A DNA stretch of 64,000 nt from Streptomyces tanashiensis (GCF_014648895.1 NZ_BMRZ01000002.1:62001-126000), one strand, 5' to 3'; positions 42,766-52,058 are shown, numbered from the stretch's first letter. The notes: generated by a model from the letters alone, not told the origin. Translations and numbers: made by a program.

Positions 42766-44880
42766 ATGTCTAGACATAGGAAGCCGAAGGAGAGCCAGGC
42801 ACGCGGGGCACGGCCTCGCAGACCCTTCATAGGCGTCACCGCCGCGATGGCCATCGCAGCCGTCATCGCCGCGGGAATCGCCTACGAGGCGGGGCGCGCG
42901 GATGCGGGCGGAACTCCGCTCGCTCGACCCGAGACCCCCGTCAGCGACATCGCCGTTCCCGCCGCCGCGCCTGCCAGGGCCGAGGAGCCCGAGCCTCTCC
43001 AGAAGAAGCCGGCCAACGAACCGGCCCGGGGCATGGTGTACGACGGGCTCGCGGTAGCCCCCGAGAAAGACCGCTGCGCGGGCGTCTACTCCACCGCCAC
43101 CGGTCTGTGCACCCACGGCCCCGACGCGCCACCCAAGGGCGTCGACATCAAGAAGGACACCCCGCCCGCCGTCAAGTCCGTGGCACCCGCCACCGATCCC
43201 GCAAAGCCGGCCGCGGGGCAGCCCGCGCCCCGCACGAGCCAGGGCCCCTCAGAGGACGCCCCCGCCGTCGACGCGCAGGCCCCACGTACCACGGCCGCCG
43301 GCCCGTCGCCGAGCCCGTCCACGGCCACCGGCGCGGCCGCCACCGGGACCACCACGACCGCCGCCGCAGGGCCCGCAGGGCAGACCGTCCAGTGCGACAG
43401 CGACGGCAGCACCGGCAACCGGGTCCAGGTCGTCTACGTCCACGGCCCCGGACGCGACCGTTACTCCCAGTACCTCGCCTCCTTCCGCAAGTGGGCCGCC
43501 GACGCCGACCTCATCTACTCGGCCAGCGCCGAAGAGACCGGCGGCGTCCGCCACATCCGGTACGTGACCGCCGCGGACTGCACGCCCACCGTCCTCAACA
43601 TCGAGCTCCCCGACTCCGCACTGGCCGAGTTCAGCGCCACCAACCGCGCGCTCGCCGCCAAGGGCCTGGACCGGCGCGACCGCAAGTACATGATCTTCGC
43701 CGACGCCCAGGTGTACTGCGGTATCGGCACCTTCAACGGCGACGAGCGGCCGGCCCAGTCCAACCTGAGCAACTTCGGCCCTTCCTACGGCCGTACCGAC
43801 AGCGGCTGCTGGGGCGGGCACACCGCCGCCCACGAACTCGGCCACAACCTGGGCGCGGTCAACAACAGCGCACCCAACACCAGCCGAGGCGCGCACTGTA
43901 CGGACGAGTGGGACGTCATGTGCTACTCCGACAGCCCGTACTACCCGCAGATGCGCAACGTCTGCACCAACCGGGCCTCCGAGAACATCCTCGACTGCAA
44001 CCACGACGACTACTTCCACACCAGCCCCAGGCCTGGCAGCTATCTCGCCACGCACTGGAACATCGCCGACAACCAGTTCCTCATGCGGACCAAGGGCGGC
44101 GGCAGCGGACCGGACCCGAACCCCACGCCCAGCCCGACACCTACCCCCACTCCCACGCCTACTCCTACGCCTACCGGGCCGCGGCCAGGCGCCGGACCCG
44201 ATGTGACGGTCGGCCAGATCCAGGCCGACTCCGCCGTCGCGAGCTGGTCGCGGATCAGCACGGCAACCTGGTACCAGGTGCTCCTCGACGGCAGGCACCT
44301 GACCTGGGTCCAGAGCACCGCGCTGCGGATCTACAACCTCCGGCCGGGCACCTCGCACACCATCGCCGTCTCCGTCCGCGACGACCAGGGCCGTGACAGC
44401 GGACCTGGCCGGGCAACAACCTTCCGCACCGCCGGGGCAGGCGGCACCACCACTCCCAACACCCGCTACCTGCTCTCCAACGGCAGCACCGGACTGAGCG
44501 CCCAACTGTGGGGCGGCCGCAATGCCGACGGCACCGTCCTGGTCGCTGCCCAGAGCAACGGCTACGAGCAGCAGCAGTGGTACTTCGACGACGCCGGCAA
44601 CGGACTCGTACGCATCCGCTCAGCCGCCTCCGCCAAATGCCTGCAGCCCGGCGGCACACCCGCCCCCGGTATGTGGGTGGCCCAGCAGCCCTGCGGCACC
44701 GGCTCCCCCGCCCAGCAATGGCGCATGACACTCCGCAACGGCCAGGTCACACTCACCGACCGCAGCGGCTCATACGCGCTGACCGTCAGCAACCGTCCGT
44801 ACTACGGGACCTGGCTCCTCGACCTCCAGCAGGCGGACGGACGCCCGGCACAGACCTGGACAGCCCGCCAGACCGGCTGA
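42766..44880 (+). CDS. Secreted zinc metalloprotease with FN3 and ricin-type lectin domains
   Basis: A 704-residue exported protein. Residues 1-50: basic start and hydrophobic segment (AMAIAAVIAAGIAYEAG), signal peptide or anchor. Residues 50-200: low-complexity Ala/Pro/Thr. Protease domain about 200-440 with AAHELGHNLGAV (His356, Glu357, His360) and the downstream turn EWDVMCYSD. The usual third His of the HExxHxxGxxH motif is Asn here, so the third zinc ligand must differ. A Pro-Thr repeat linker (44121-44180) follows, then an FN3 domain and a C-terminal R-type lectin domain (YEQQQWYFDDAGNGLVRIRS, AQQWRM). ATG 42766 follows TTGAGGTG; GTG 42760 is possible. Confidence 0.8.
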   Translation: MSRHRKPKESQARGARPRRPFIGVTAAMAIAAVIAAGIAYEAGRADAGGTPLARPETPVSDIAVPAAAPARAEEPEPLQKKPANEPARGMVYDGLAVAPEKDRCAGVYSTATGLCTHGPDAPPKGVDIKKDTPPAVKSVAPATDPAKPAAGQPAPRTSQGPSEDAPAVDAQAPRTTAAGPSPSPSTATGAAATGTTTTAAAGPAGQTVQCDSDGSTGNRVQVVYVHGPGRDRYSQYLASFRKWAADADLIYSASAEETGGVRHIRYVTAADCTPTVLNIELPDSALAEFSATNRALAAKGLDRRDRKYMIFADAQVYCGIGTFNGDERPAQSNLSNFGPSYGRTDSGCWGGHTAAHELGHNLGAVNNSAPNTSRGAHCTDEWDVMCYSDSPYYPQMRNVCTNRASENILDCNHDDYFHTSPRPGSYLATHWNIADNQFLMRTKGGGSGPDPNPTPSPTPTPTPTPTPTPTGPRPGAGPDVTVGQIQADSAVASWSRISTATWYQVLLDGRHLTWVQSTALRIYNLRPGTSHTIAVSVRDDQGRDSGPGRATTFRTAGAGGTTTPNTRYLLSNGSTGLSAQLWGGRNADGTVLVAAQSNGYEQQQWYFDDAGNGLVRIRSAASAKCLQPGGTPAPGMWVAQQPCGTGSPAQQWRMTLRNGQVTLTDRSGSYALTVSNRPYYGTWLLDLQQADGRPAQTWTARQTG

Positions 44881-44947
44881 GCCCACCCTCGCAGGCCGGA
44901 TCGGCCGACGCCGATGGACCTGCGCATGCTCCACCGCCTCACGCCTA

Positions 44948-44979
44948 GGGGGCGGGCCGCCGACCGGCGGCCCGCCCCC
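44948..44979. terminator. Perfect 15-bp GC hairpin
   Basis: GGGGGCGGGCCGCCG and its exact complement are separated by two bases (AC). It begins 68 bases after the metalloprotease stop and lies before the next same-strand gene. There is no U-tract, but the stem is extremely stable. Likely a transcription terminator or attenuator. Confidence 0.7.
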
Positions 44980-45045
44980 GCAAGCCTCACACCGGCCCAA
45001 CCCCCACCCACCGCCATCCCTCCACCGCCGGACCGGAGCACCGCC

Positions 45046-45672
45046 ATGCACACCCCGACCCGACCCGCGCTCCTCCTCACCACAGCGCTCGCCCTCGGCC
45101 TTGCCCTGCCACAGCCGGCCGCCGCACACGGCCACAACCTGGAGATCGTCATCACCGGCCACCAAGGCGGCCACCTCCTGACCAAGGTCACCTGGGAGAA
45201 CGACGGCGACGCCGTCGACCAGCCGGTCGCGGCACTGGTCAGCGCCGTCAGCACCGACGGCCGCCGCACAGCCGGCCCCTGGAAGCTCGTACGCGGCACC
45301 CGCCCCACCGACTGGACCACCACCGAAACCCTGCCGGCCGGCACCTGGAACATCACCGTCGACGCCGGCCAGCCCGCACTGGGCCACGCCGAGCAGCGGC
45401 TGACGGTCACCACGGCCCCCTCATCTCCCGGCACCCCGTCGGCATCGGACACAGACACATCGACCCACACCCCTGTGCCGGCGCAGGATCCCTCGCCTGT
45501 TACGGATGCCACCCGGTCTCCGCGGGCTCCGTCGACGTCGCCCTCCACGCCCCAAGACCACGACCAGCAGACCTGGGGCCCCGGGCCGACCACGGCCGCG
45601 CTCGCGGCCGCCTCACTCCTTGGAACCGCCGCAGGAATCTGGATACGACACAGACGCAAGGAACGACACTGA
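45046..45672 (+). CDS. Secreted, C-terminally membrane-anchored protein
   Basis: A 208-residue protein with a Sec signal (LLLTTALALGLALPQPAAAH, cleavage likely after AAA), a beta-rich outside domain (NLEIVITGHQGGHLLTKVTW, PAGTWNITVDAGQP), a Ser/Thr/Pro-rich stalk, and a C-terminal membrane segment followed by RHRRKERH. The HGHNLEI start of the mature protein could bind a metal. ATG 45046 follows CCGGAGCACC. It may form a unit with the upstream protease, but a strong hairpin separates them. Family unknown. Confidence 0.7.
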   Translation: MHTPTRPALLLTTALALGLALPQPAAAHGHNLEIVITGHQGGHLLTKVTWENDGDAVDQPVAALVSAVSTDGRRTAGPWKLVRGTRPTDWTTTETLPAGTWNITVDAGQPALGHAEQRLTVTTAPSSPGTPSASDTDTSTHTPVPAQDPSPVTDATRSPRAPSTSPSTPQDHDQQTWGPGPTTAALAAASLLGTAAGIWIRHRRKERH

Positions 45673-45804
45673 TGCCCGAACTCAGCTGGGCGCGTCCGCA
45701 GGTATCGCTTACGGCCCAGCGGCGGGGCGAGCGAAGCACGCTGCTCGCCGTACTCGGGGCCACTGGACGAGAGGCAGTTAGAAGAGGCGTAGGACCGGCT
45801 TCGG

Positions 45805-46017
45805 TCAGGGGATCTTGACGTTGTTGAGGGCGTTGTGGGTGGGCAGGGTGTCGGCGGCCTTGTGCTGCTGGTCGCCGTTTCCGAAGCTCTGGGACAGGAG
45901 TCCGAGCCCGGGAAGGTTGTTGCCGACGCTGTCGGCCGACGCCGCTCCGGCCGAGGCGAGGACGGCGGTGGCGGCGATGGTCGCGGCGGCGAGAACGCGG
46001 CAGTTGAAGATCGTCAT
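45805..46017 (-). CDS. Small secreted peptide
   Basis: A 70-residue protein: Sec signal (VLAAATIAATAVLASAGAAS, cut near ASA), then a short Asn/Gly-rich mature part DSVGNNLPGLGLLSQSFGNG and ALNNVKIP. It recalls the size and style of Streptomyces surface peptides but lacks the chaplin or rodlin core. ATG 46017; the ribosome binding site is weak (GAGCCCGG). Confidence 0.55.
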   Translation of the reverse strand: MTIFNCRVLAAATIAATAVLASAGAASADSVGNNLPGLGLLSQSFGNGDQQHKAADTLPTHNALNNVKIP

Positions 46018-46348
46018 GCCGGGCTCAACGACGCGGGGCGCAACGGGACACGGGGCTTGGCGCTGCCGCGGGTCGAGCGGGTCTCGTCGAAGCCGGCGTC
46101 CGCCTTCCGGGTCGTGTTCGACACCACGAGCGAGCGGGTCGACACCAGCACCGGGGAAGTTCACCGCGCCCCAGGGCATCCGCGCCAGATGGCAGTCCAA
46201 GAGCATCACGCTCACCGCCGCCGCCCGTCACTTCGGACTCTCGCCGACCGCCGACTCCACTCTCGAACATGGGCTCCGTCGCGACGGCGAACTCGCCAGC
46301 GCCTACCGGGAGTGGCTCGATGCGGCCTGACCGTTCGGAGCGGACGGC

Positions 46349-46600
46349 TCACTCATAGACAGTGGCAGCCTGCAACGCTCGGGCCAGGAAGGTCCAGTCC
46401 CCACCTTCGGGAAGCTCCTTCCCGAAGTTCCGGTACCAGCCCGGTGAATCCTGCATCCACGCCGCCAGAGCCTCGAGGAAGGTATCAAGGGTCGGGTTCT
46501 CCCATTCATGCCCTTTGCGGACAAACTCCTGATGCAGCTCTCGCACGAAGGAGACCAGTTCGTCGCGGCTAAGGACTTCGCTGTCGGGAGTCAGTGACAT
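46349..46600 (-). CDS. DUF7660-like small protein
   Basis: An 83-residue soluble protein: VLSRDELVSFVRELHQEF, WENPTLDTFLEALAAWMQD, then WTFLARALQAATVYE. The WENPTLxxFLEALAAW pattern is what I know as DUF7660, a small family often found as a lone gene. ATG 46600. Function unknown; some relatives sit near toxin-immunity loci, but no toxin is seen here. Confidence 0.65.
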   Translation of the reverse strand: MSLTPDSEVLSRDELVSFVRELHQEFVRKGHEWENPTLDTFLEALAAWMQDSPGWYRNFGKELPEGGDWTFLARALQAATVYE

Positions 46601-46791
46601 GAAGTGAAAGTACCTTGCGACTCGGTCACGGGGATCAGCCCGTCGCAGGTGGTTAGGGACTGCAGCGGACAGCTGACAGCCCGATCCAGAACAGGACCAC
46701 GCCCCGTCCACAGCGCAGAAACGGGGGCACGGGGCAAGTCGACGAAGCAGCCCCTCGCAGGTGACCCACCACCGGCCTCCGTACTTGCGGG

Positions 46792-47079
46792 CTACTCCAA
46801 AATGGTTTCCCCACGGAGCGCTTGGCCGACACGGACGGGGCTCAGACCGATCGTGCGGGCGATCGTCTCCCTGTCGACACCGCGCCCGTGCGCGCCGCGC
46901 AGGGTGGCGTTCCGGCGGGCAACGAGAGCCCGGCGGCGGTCACGGGACGCGACCGTGCGCTGGAGAAGGCGCGACCAGTGCAGGAGCACGCGGCCGGTCC
47001 ACAGGGTGAAGGGTCGGGGTTCGGATGCGGTGTCGGTCCGGCCTGTTGGCGTCCGTCGCTTCCCGACAGTGATGGCCAT
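46792..47079 (-). CDS. Small basic protein, possibly DNA-binding
   Basis: A 95-residue Arg-rich protein with a C-terminal helix-turn-helix-like segment (DRETIARTIGLSPVRVGQAL). The middle part (LLQRTVASRDRRRALVARRN) is strongly basic. ATG 47079; no clear Shine-Dalgarno. A regulator role is a guess from the composition. Lies 29 bases after the stop of the LRV gene on the same strand. Confidence 0.45.
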   Translation of the reverse strand: MAITVGKRRTPTGRTDTASEPRPFTLWTGRVLLHWSRLLQRTVASRDRRRALVARRNATLRGAHGRGVDRETIARTIGLSPVRVGQALRGETILE

Positions 47080-47108
47080 GCCCGTGATCGCTGCATGAGT
47101 GTCGTCTC

Positions 47109-48617
47109 TCAGCGTCTGGTGACCGTCGGCGGGGTGGCGGCGCCGTTCAGGCAGTGGTCGAGGAGTGCGTGCATGCGGGGGACGGGGAGGGACGGGTTCG
47201 CCGCAGCGCCCTCCGCGGTGCGGAGGTCGGGCAGGAGGGTTTCCAGGGTCTCCGGTGTCAGGGTCGGGTTGGTGGCGGCTGCCCGGCGTACCGCATCGTC
47301 GGGGTCTTGCAGCGGAGGTTCGGGCAGGGTGGGGTCTGCCGCGGCCAGGGCGCGCACCTCGGGGTCCGGGTGGTCGATGAGGTGGGTTCGGCCGGTGCGG
47401 GGGAACCCAGGCAGGGTCAGCAGGTGCGGGCGGTGGGCCGGCCGGGTCACGAAGACGTCCAGGAGGAGATGCGGCGGAGCCAGTGGGTGGTGGCAGGCCA
47501 GCTGGATCCGTACCGCCTCGTCATCGTCCAGCGCCAGTGTCCCGACGAGCTCGGCGGGCAGGCCGGGCCAGCTCGCCGCCACCCGGCGGAGTACCGGTTC
47601 CTCGGACACCGCGCAGGTGGCGTACCAGTCAGGTGACGGCTCGGTGGCCGGCCGCGTGATCGGGCAGGTGCAGTCGAGACCGTGATCGACGACCCCGCGT
47701 ACCGCCTCGAATTCGACCCAGGTGCGGATCGAGGGCTGGAGGCGGGCACGCATCCGCACGTCTCCCTCCGGATCCTGCCGCAGCAGCTCCGCCGCCTCGG
47801 GTCCCAGGTCAGGCCGGGTTGCGACCAGCCTGCGGATCTCTGCATCGGGGTGGCGGGCGAGGCGGGCCAGCGCGTCGGACGGGGTATGGCGGTTACGGGC
47901 CAGCGGGTTCACCTCGTCGGCCGCGAAGCACTGCTCGACCACCGCAGGTGACAGGGCACAGGTGCCGAGCACGGACACCGCGTGGCGTGATCCAATGGGC
48001 GGCAGCTCGGCCTCCACCGCCTCCGGGTCCAGCTGCCGGTTGCCCCTCCTGGCTGCTTCCCGAACGGCAGGGTCGGGGTCGTCGAGCAGGGCACTGCGCT
48101 GCGCGGCGGTGAGCGACTGCCACTGGAAGGCGGCGTACAGACGGAGTGCGGGGTGGTCGTGACCGGCCATGTCCCGTGGGAAGGACAGAGGGACCTGCCG
48201 GGAGGACCAGAGCTCCCCGACGATGTCCTGTTCGGTGACCTTGCCGTCCTCGCCTCCGTCCTGGGCGGTCAGGAAGGTGACGAGGATGTCGTTCGGCAGG
48301 GGCCGGACCCACCGGGGCTGGAGCCAGGTGCGGCTGCCGCCGGCGAGATACCCACGGACGAGTCCCGAGGGGTCCGACGCCAAGGGAGCGAGTCGTGCGG
48401 GGTCGACGTGCAGGTTGCGGGCGAGAGCGCGACGGATCCGCTCGACCGGATGGCGCAGGGCCGCGTCGATGACGGCGTCGGGCAGGTCGCGGCCCTCGCA
48501 CATCAGCAAGCCGGCCTCACCGGCCGCCTCGTCCAGGAGACGTATCAGCACGTCGGCGGGCGCCGCCGCGTTGAAGGCGATACCGCGCAGCCACAGTTCA
48601 CGGAGAGAGTCGGACAC
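47109..48617 (-). CDS. LRV/HEAT-type repeat protein
   Basis: A protein of about 502 residues made of short helical repeats of leucine-rich-repeat-variant type: HPDAEIRRLVATRPDLGPEA, DPDPAVREAARRGNRQLDPE, HPDPEVRALAAADPTLPEPP, DDAVRRAAATNPTLTPETL. These stack into a solenoid for protein or nucleic acid contacts. GTG 48617 (or 48620) starts VSDSLRELWLRGIAF with AGGAGG upstream. The open frame continues upstream through a Ku-like remnant, which is not part of this gene. Function unknown; similar to the HEAT gene at 49143. Confidence 0.75.
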   Translation of the reverse strand: MSDSLRELWLRGIAFNAAAPADVLIRLLDEAAGEAGLLMCEGRDLPDAVIDAALRHPVERIRRALARNLHVDPARLAPLASDPSGLVRGYLAGGSRTWLQPRWVRPLPNDILVTFLTAQDGGEDGKVTEQDIVGELWSSRQVPLSFPRDMAGHDHPALRLYAAFQWQSLTAAQRSALLDDPDPAVREAARRGNRQLDPEAVEAELPPIGSRHAVSVLGTCALSPAVVEQCFAADEVNPLARNRHTPSDALARLARHPDAEIRRLVATRPDLGPEAAELLRQDPEGDVRMRARLQPSIRTWVEFEAVRGVVDHGLDCTCPITRPATEPSPDWYATCAVSEEPVLRRVAASWPGLPAELVGTLALDDDEAVRIQLACHHPLAPPHLLLDVFVTRPAHRPHLLTLPGFPRTGRTHLIDHPDPEVRALAAADPTLPEPPLQDPDDAVRRAAATNPTLTPETLETLLPDLRTAEGAAANPSLPVPRMHALLDHCLNGAATPPTVTRR

Positions 48618-48839
48618 CACGCCATCGTGCCACCTCGCCTCCTGAGCCGGGCCGCCCGGTGGCGCCCTCGTCGGCGCTGGCCGACGGCTCCGGTCGCAGG
48701 GCTTCCGACCACGTGGCGAGAGCCTTGCCCACCATGCACACCTGCCCCGTACGCGGCACACCGCCAGGCTCCCCGCACCCCCTTCCGGCGGATGCACGAC
48801 ACCTCGGCGGCGCGCCAGAGCCCTGCCGTCGGGTGTCCC

Positions 48840-49137
48840 AGGAGACACGCTTCCTGCGACGTCCTCTTCGCCGGGGTCCTCCTGCCCGGCCGTCTCCTTG
48901 ACCACGGTCTTCATCGTCGCGGCGGTCTTCTTCGGCTTGGGCACCTTGTGCACGGTCGACCCCGCCGCGTCTGGCCCGGGCTCGCCTCGGCGCTCGCGGG
49001 CCTCGGCGGCGGACTTCTCCAGCGCGGCCATCAGGTCGACGACCGGCGCGGCCGGCGCGGGCTCCCGGTGCTCGGCCTTCACCTCGATGACCTTGTGGAG
49101 CGCCTCGGGGTGGTGGTCGGTTCGCCGCCCCTGGGCC
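48840..49137 (-). pseudogene. ku: Ku protein, C-terminal remnant
   Basis: The frame reads EALHKVIEVKAEHREP, then VVDLMAALEKSAAEARERRG and TVHKVPKPKKTAATMKTVVK, the C-terminal tail of bacterial Ku, which binds DNA ends in non-homologous end joining. The core DNA-binding ring is missing; the sequence begins next to the stop of the neighbouring HEAT gene. The frame runs without a stop into the LRV gene, so the apparent 657-codon fusion is an accident of decay. Confidence 0.65.
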
Positions 49138-49142
49138 GGGTG

Positions 49143-50348
49143 TCAGTCCTGCCAGTAGAAGAGCAGCGTGTCGACGTCGCGGGACCCGCGACTGCCGAAG
49201 TAGTAGACGTCCAGGCCGGTGACCCCCGTGTCCGCGGTCTCACGGTCGATCCAGCGGAAGCCGGCCTCCTCCAGCGGGAGCCGGGCGACGTGGTCGTGGT
49301 CGTGGCTCATGACGAAACGGCCGAGGGTGCTCACGAGCACGTCCTCGCCGTCGCACTCGATCACGTAGTACGTACCGTCGCCCTGCCGTTCGTGCTCCCC
49401 GCACGAGACCGGCGGCTTCGGCGCGAGTCCGGCCGCGGCAAGTACGGCAGCTGCCCGAGCCGCCTGTTCCGTCGCATCGGGGCGGGCGGGCTGCTCGGTG
49501 CACAGAGCCTCCAGACGCCACCGGGGGTCGCTCGCCCGCTCACAGCCGGGCGCGTACTCGTGGACGATCGCGCGGCGCAACTCCTCGTCCAGTCCGGGGA
49601 CCTCTACCCGGGGGTGGTCGAGGTGCTCGTCGAGTCTGCGGGTCTCTTCGGGGTCCTCGGTGATTCGGTGCAGGGCGAGCACGGCCCATACCGACGCCTC
49701 GACGGTCGGCGCCTCGTCGAGATAGGCGCGGAGCCGGTCCGGATCTGTGGCGAGTTCGTGGACTACGTAGGCGACACCCCGGTCGGGGTCGGCAAGGTAC
49801 GGGGTGACGTCCTCTCCCGCCCGGTACTTCATCCACACCGCGAACGCCCGGTCTTCAGGCCTGTCCTCGCCAAGGTCGGCCACGATCGTCTCGGCCCCGT
49901 ACCGCTCGACCAAGCCCATGAGCCCGGCCTCGCCGAGCTGCTGCCGGTGCCACCAGGGCGAGAAGGCGAGCGTGGCCAGCTCTCTGGCGGACGTGCGGTC
50001 GCCGAGCAAGCCCCGTGCTTTCAGCACCGCCTCCGCAATCTGGTACGAGGACTCGTCGTTCCGGTCCTCGTGGCACAGCCAGGGCAGCAGCTCCGCCCGG
50101 TCGCAGAGGAGGTCGAGGAGCGCGATGCGGACCTCGCCGGTTTCCCCTTCGTCCTGGATCCGGTCGAGCAGGGCCAGGACCCGGGATTCGGGGACCCTGC
50201 CGGCAAGCGCCTGCACACAGATCCGGCGGCGCCACCAGACGTTGCGGTCGTCCAGCACGTAGCCGGCGAGGGCGTCGGGGTCGTAGGCGTGCAGGGCCGC
50301 GGTGTCATGCGCGCCGCGTTCCGGTATGAGGCTGTCGATCGTCGGCAT
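49143..50348 (-). CDS. HEAT-repeat protein
   Basis: A 401-residue soluble protein of helical repeats (WWRRRICVQALAGRVPESRV, EVRIALLDLLCDRAELLPWL, SVWAVLALHRITEDPEETRR) with a C-terminal non-repeat domain (GTYYVIECDGEDVLVSTLGR, FRWIDRETADTGVTGLDVYY). ATG 50348. The family is common in Streptomyces; its function is unknown. It is followed directly by the Ku remnant and the LRV gene on the same strand. Confidence 0.75.
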   Translation of the reverse strand: MPTIDSLIPERGAHDTAALHAYDPDALAGYVLDDRNVWWRRRICVQALAGRVPESRVLALLDRIQDEGETGEVRIALLDLLCDRAELLPWLCHEDRNDESSYQIAEAVLKARGLLGDRTSARELATLAFSPWWHRQQLGEAGLMGLVERYGAETIVADLGEDRPEDRAFAVWMKYRAGEDVTPYLADPDRGVAYVVHELATDPDRLRAYLDEAPTVEASVWAVLALHRITEDPEETRRLDEHLDHPRVEVPGLDEELRRAIVHEYAPGCERASDPRWRLEALCTEQPARPDATEQAARAAAVLAAAGLAPKPPVSCGEHERQGDGTYYVIECDGEDVLVSTLGRFVMSHDHDHVARLPLEEAGFRWIDRETADTGVTGLDVYYFGSRGSRDVDTLLFYWQD

Positions 50349-50446
50349 CGCCTGATGCTAGTGCCGATACCGAAAGCGATCACCGGGTGCTGACTGTCCT
50401 CGCGCCGGCTGGGTGTGACGGTATGTCCGATCGGTGCGGGGAGCTG

Positions 50447-50810
50447 GATGGCCGGGCTGGTCAGGTTCCGTGGGCTTACCGAGCGGGAGGGGCGGAAGCT
50501 GCACCGGCTGGTAGGGCGCGGCGGTGCCAGCACGGTGCGTCTCCGCACGGCGATGATGCTGCCGGCTTCGGTGAGCGGGAACAGCGTTCCGGTGATCGCC
50601 CGGCTTCTCCAGGCCGATGAGGGCACCCCCGGCCGAGGTCGCCAGGTCAGTCCCGCGCGCTGCGCTGCTACCTGCGCTGGCGCAACCAGAACGCCCGTCA
50701 CCCCGATGTCCTGGCCGCCCAGCGCCGTGAACGGGCCCGTGTCCGCCGCGAGAAGGGCATCCGGTGGGGCGGCCTGTCCATGGAGCCGGCCGTCCAGGCC
50801 CATGACGCAT
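50447..50810 (+). pseudogene. IS630-family transposase remnant with internal deletion
   Basis: The plus strand reads VRFRGLTEREGRKLHRLVGR and VPVIARLLQADE, the N-terminal helix-turn-helix region. Then, in another frame, LRCYLRWRNQNARHPDVLAA and QRRERARVRREKGIRWGG, the C-terminal end of IS630-type transposases. The DDE core between them is deleted near 50620-50650. Confidence 0.7.
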
Positions 50811-50813
50811 TCG

Positions 50814-51386
50814 TCAGCGCAGGTCGAGTCGCATGAGGACGCGGGGATGACCGGCCAGCACCGAGGTGGTGTCGGCGGCGTAAGTGAATCCCGCGCGCTC
50901 GAAGTTCTTCCGGATCCCGGCGTACGCCATCGTCATGTCCACCTGGGCGTCCCCGCTGTCCAGGGGGTACGCCTCGACCACCGGTGCGCCGTGCGAGCGG
51001 GCGAACTCGACTGCCCCGGCGATCAAGGCGTGCGAGACCCCCTGCTTGCGATGACCGGGGCGCACGCGGATGCACCACAGTGACCACACCGGCAGTTGGT
51101 CAACGTGCGGGATGGTGCGGCTGCGGGCGAAGGACGTGTCCGAGCGCGGGGCCACGGCGGCCCAGCCGACCGGCTCGTCGCCGTCATAGGCGAGCACCCC
51201 GGGAGGCGGCTCCGTACGGCACAGCTCGCCGACGTACTCCCCACGGGCCGGCCCACGGAGTTCGTTGTTGAGCTTGGACGGGATCCGGTAGCTCAGACAC
51301 CAGCAGACGTTGGCACCAGGAGACTTCGGACCGATCAGGGCCCGGACGTCCTCGAAGACCGACGCCGGGCGAACTTCAAAGGTCAT
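50814..51386 (-). CDS. GNAT-family N-acetyltransferase
   Basis: A 190-residue cytoplasmic acetyltransferase. The acetyl-CoA motif is CIRVRPGHRKQGVSHALIAG (R/Q-x-x-G-x-A variant), preceded by VGWAAVAPRS and followed by VEAYPLD. It belongs to the Streptomyces branch that begins with a conserved Cys/Trp stretch (NVCWCLSYRIP). ATG 51386. Substrate unknown. Isolated between IS630 debris and a broken gene. Confidence 0.85.
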   Translation of the reverse strand: MTFEVRPASVFEDVRALIGPKSPGANVCWCLSYRIPSKLNNELRGPARGEYVGELCRTEPPPGVLAYDGDEPVGWAAVAPRSDTSFARSRTIPHVDQLPVWSLWCIRVRPGHRKQGVSHALIAGAVEFARSHGAPVVEAYPLDSGDAQVDMTMAYAGIRKNFERAGFTYAADTTSVLAGHPRVLMRLDLR

Positions 51387-51569
51387 GCCGCCACCATGTC
51401 ACGATCTCCATGACGACACGGCTCGGCCGTCGGTGGCGCGTGACAACCCACCCCGGTCAGGTTTCCGGTCACGGTACGAGTGATCCGTGGCCAGGACTGA
51501 TCACGCGGATCTCGACGCCGTGCTTGGCCCGGGCGTCGACGGTCGATCAAGCGAGTCGCACCGGGCAAG

Positions 51570-52058
51570 ATGAGCAACATGACCGACAAGGGAAACACGA
51601 GCTTCATACTGCCGCGGGGGGGGCGACAGGCTGTTTCCGGCCGGAGGACGGCCCGCTTCCGGAGGCTGACCTGCGGGCGTTCCGAACCGCTCTGTATGCC
51701 GCTGCGCGAGTCGCCGAAGGCCAGGTGGGCGAGATCGAGGTCCAGGAGTACCCCCGGACCTTCCACACCGCGTCGGTCATCGACCGCACGAACGAGAGCG
51801 TCGTTCTGTGTCACGCCCATCATCCCTGGGATCGCCTTCGCCCAAGAACGCCGGAATTGGTACGCAGAGGAATTCCTCCCGCCTCCGTCGTGGGCCACTA
51901 CCTTCGCTGAAGCCGGCTTCGTCGTCCTGAGCAGCGAGCAGCTCGCCACACCTCTCTCCAGCATGGACACGTCGGTGCTTTCGAAGGGCGAGTGGCGCCA
52001 CATTCGCACCTACGGCATCACCACGCTGGGCGGAGCATGCTTCAACGCATGGGCTTGA
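51570..52058 (+). pseudogene. Frameshifted hypothetical protein
   Basis: ATG 51570 (or 51579) starts TDKGNTSFILPRGG. At a run of eight G (about 51616-51623) the frame is lost. The next frame reads GPLPEADLRAFRTALYAAAR and VQEYPRTFHTASVIDRTNES, and from about 51825 the original frame resumes with RRNWYAEEFLPPPSWATTFA and HIRTYGITTLGGACFNAWA. Two indels explain this. The protein of about 160 residues is unknown to me. The poly-G run is a likely slippage site or sequencing error. Confidence 0.5.

Noticed and set aside
45805..46017. Chaplin or rodlin gene
   Set aside because: Size and signal peptide fit, but the mature sequence lacks the chaplin core and the rodlin pattern.
47109..49082. Ku-LRV as a genuine fusion protein
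   Set aside because: The Ku part lacks its core, the linker is Arg/Pro-rich nonsense, and a good start exists at 48617.
48153..50393. 746-codon plus-strand open frame
   Set aside because: Antisense to the LRV and HEAT genes and compositionally a shadow.
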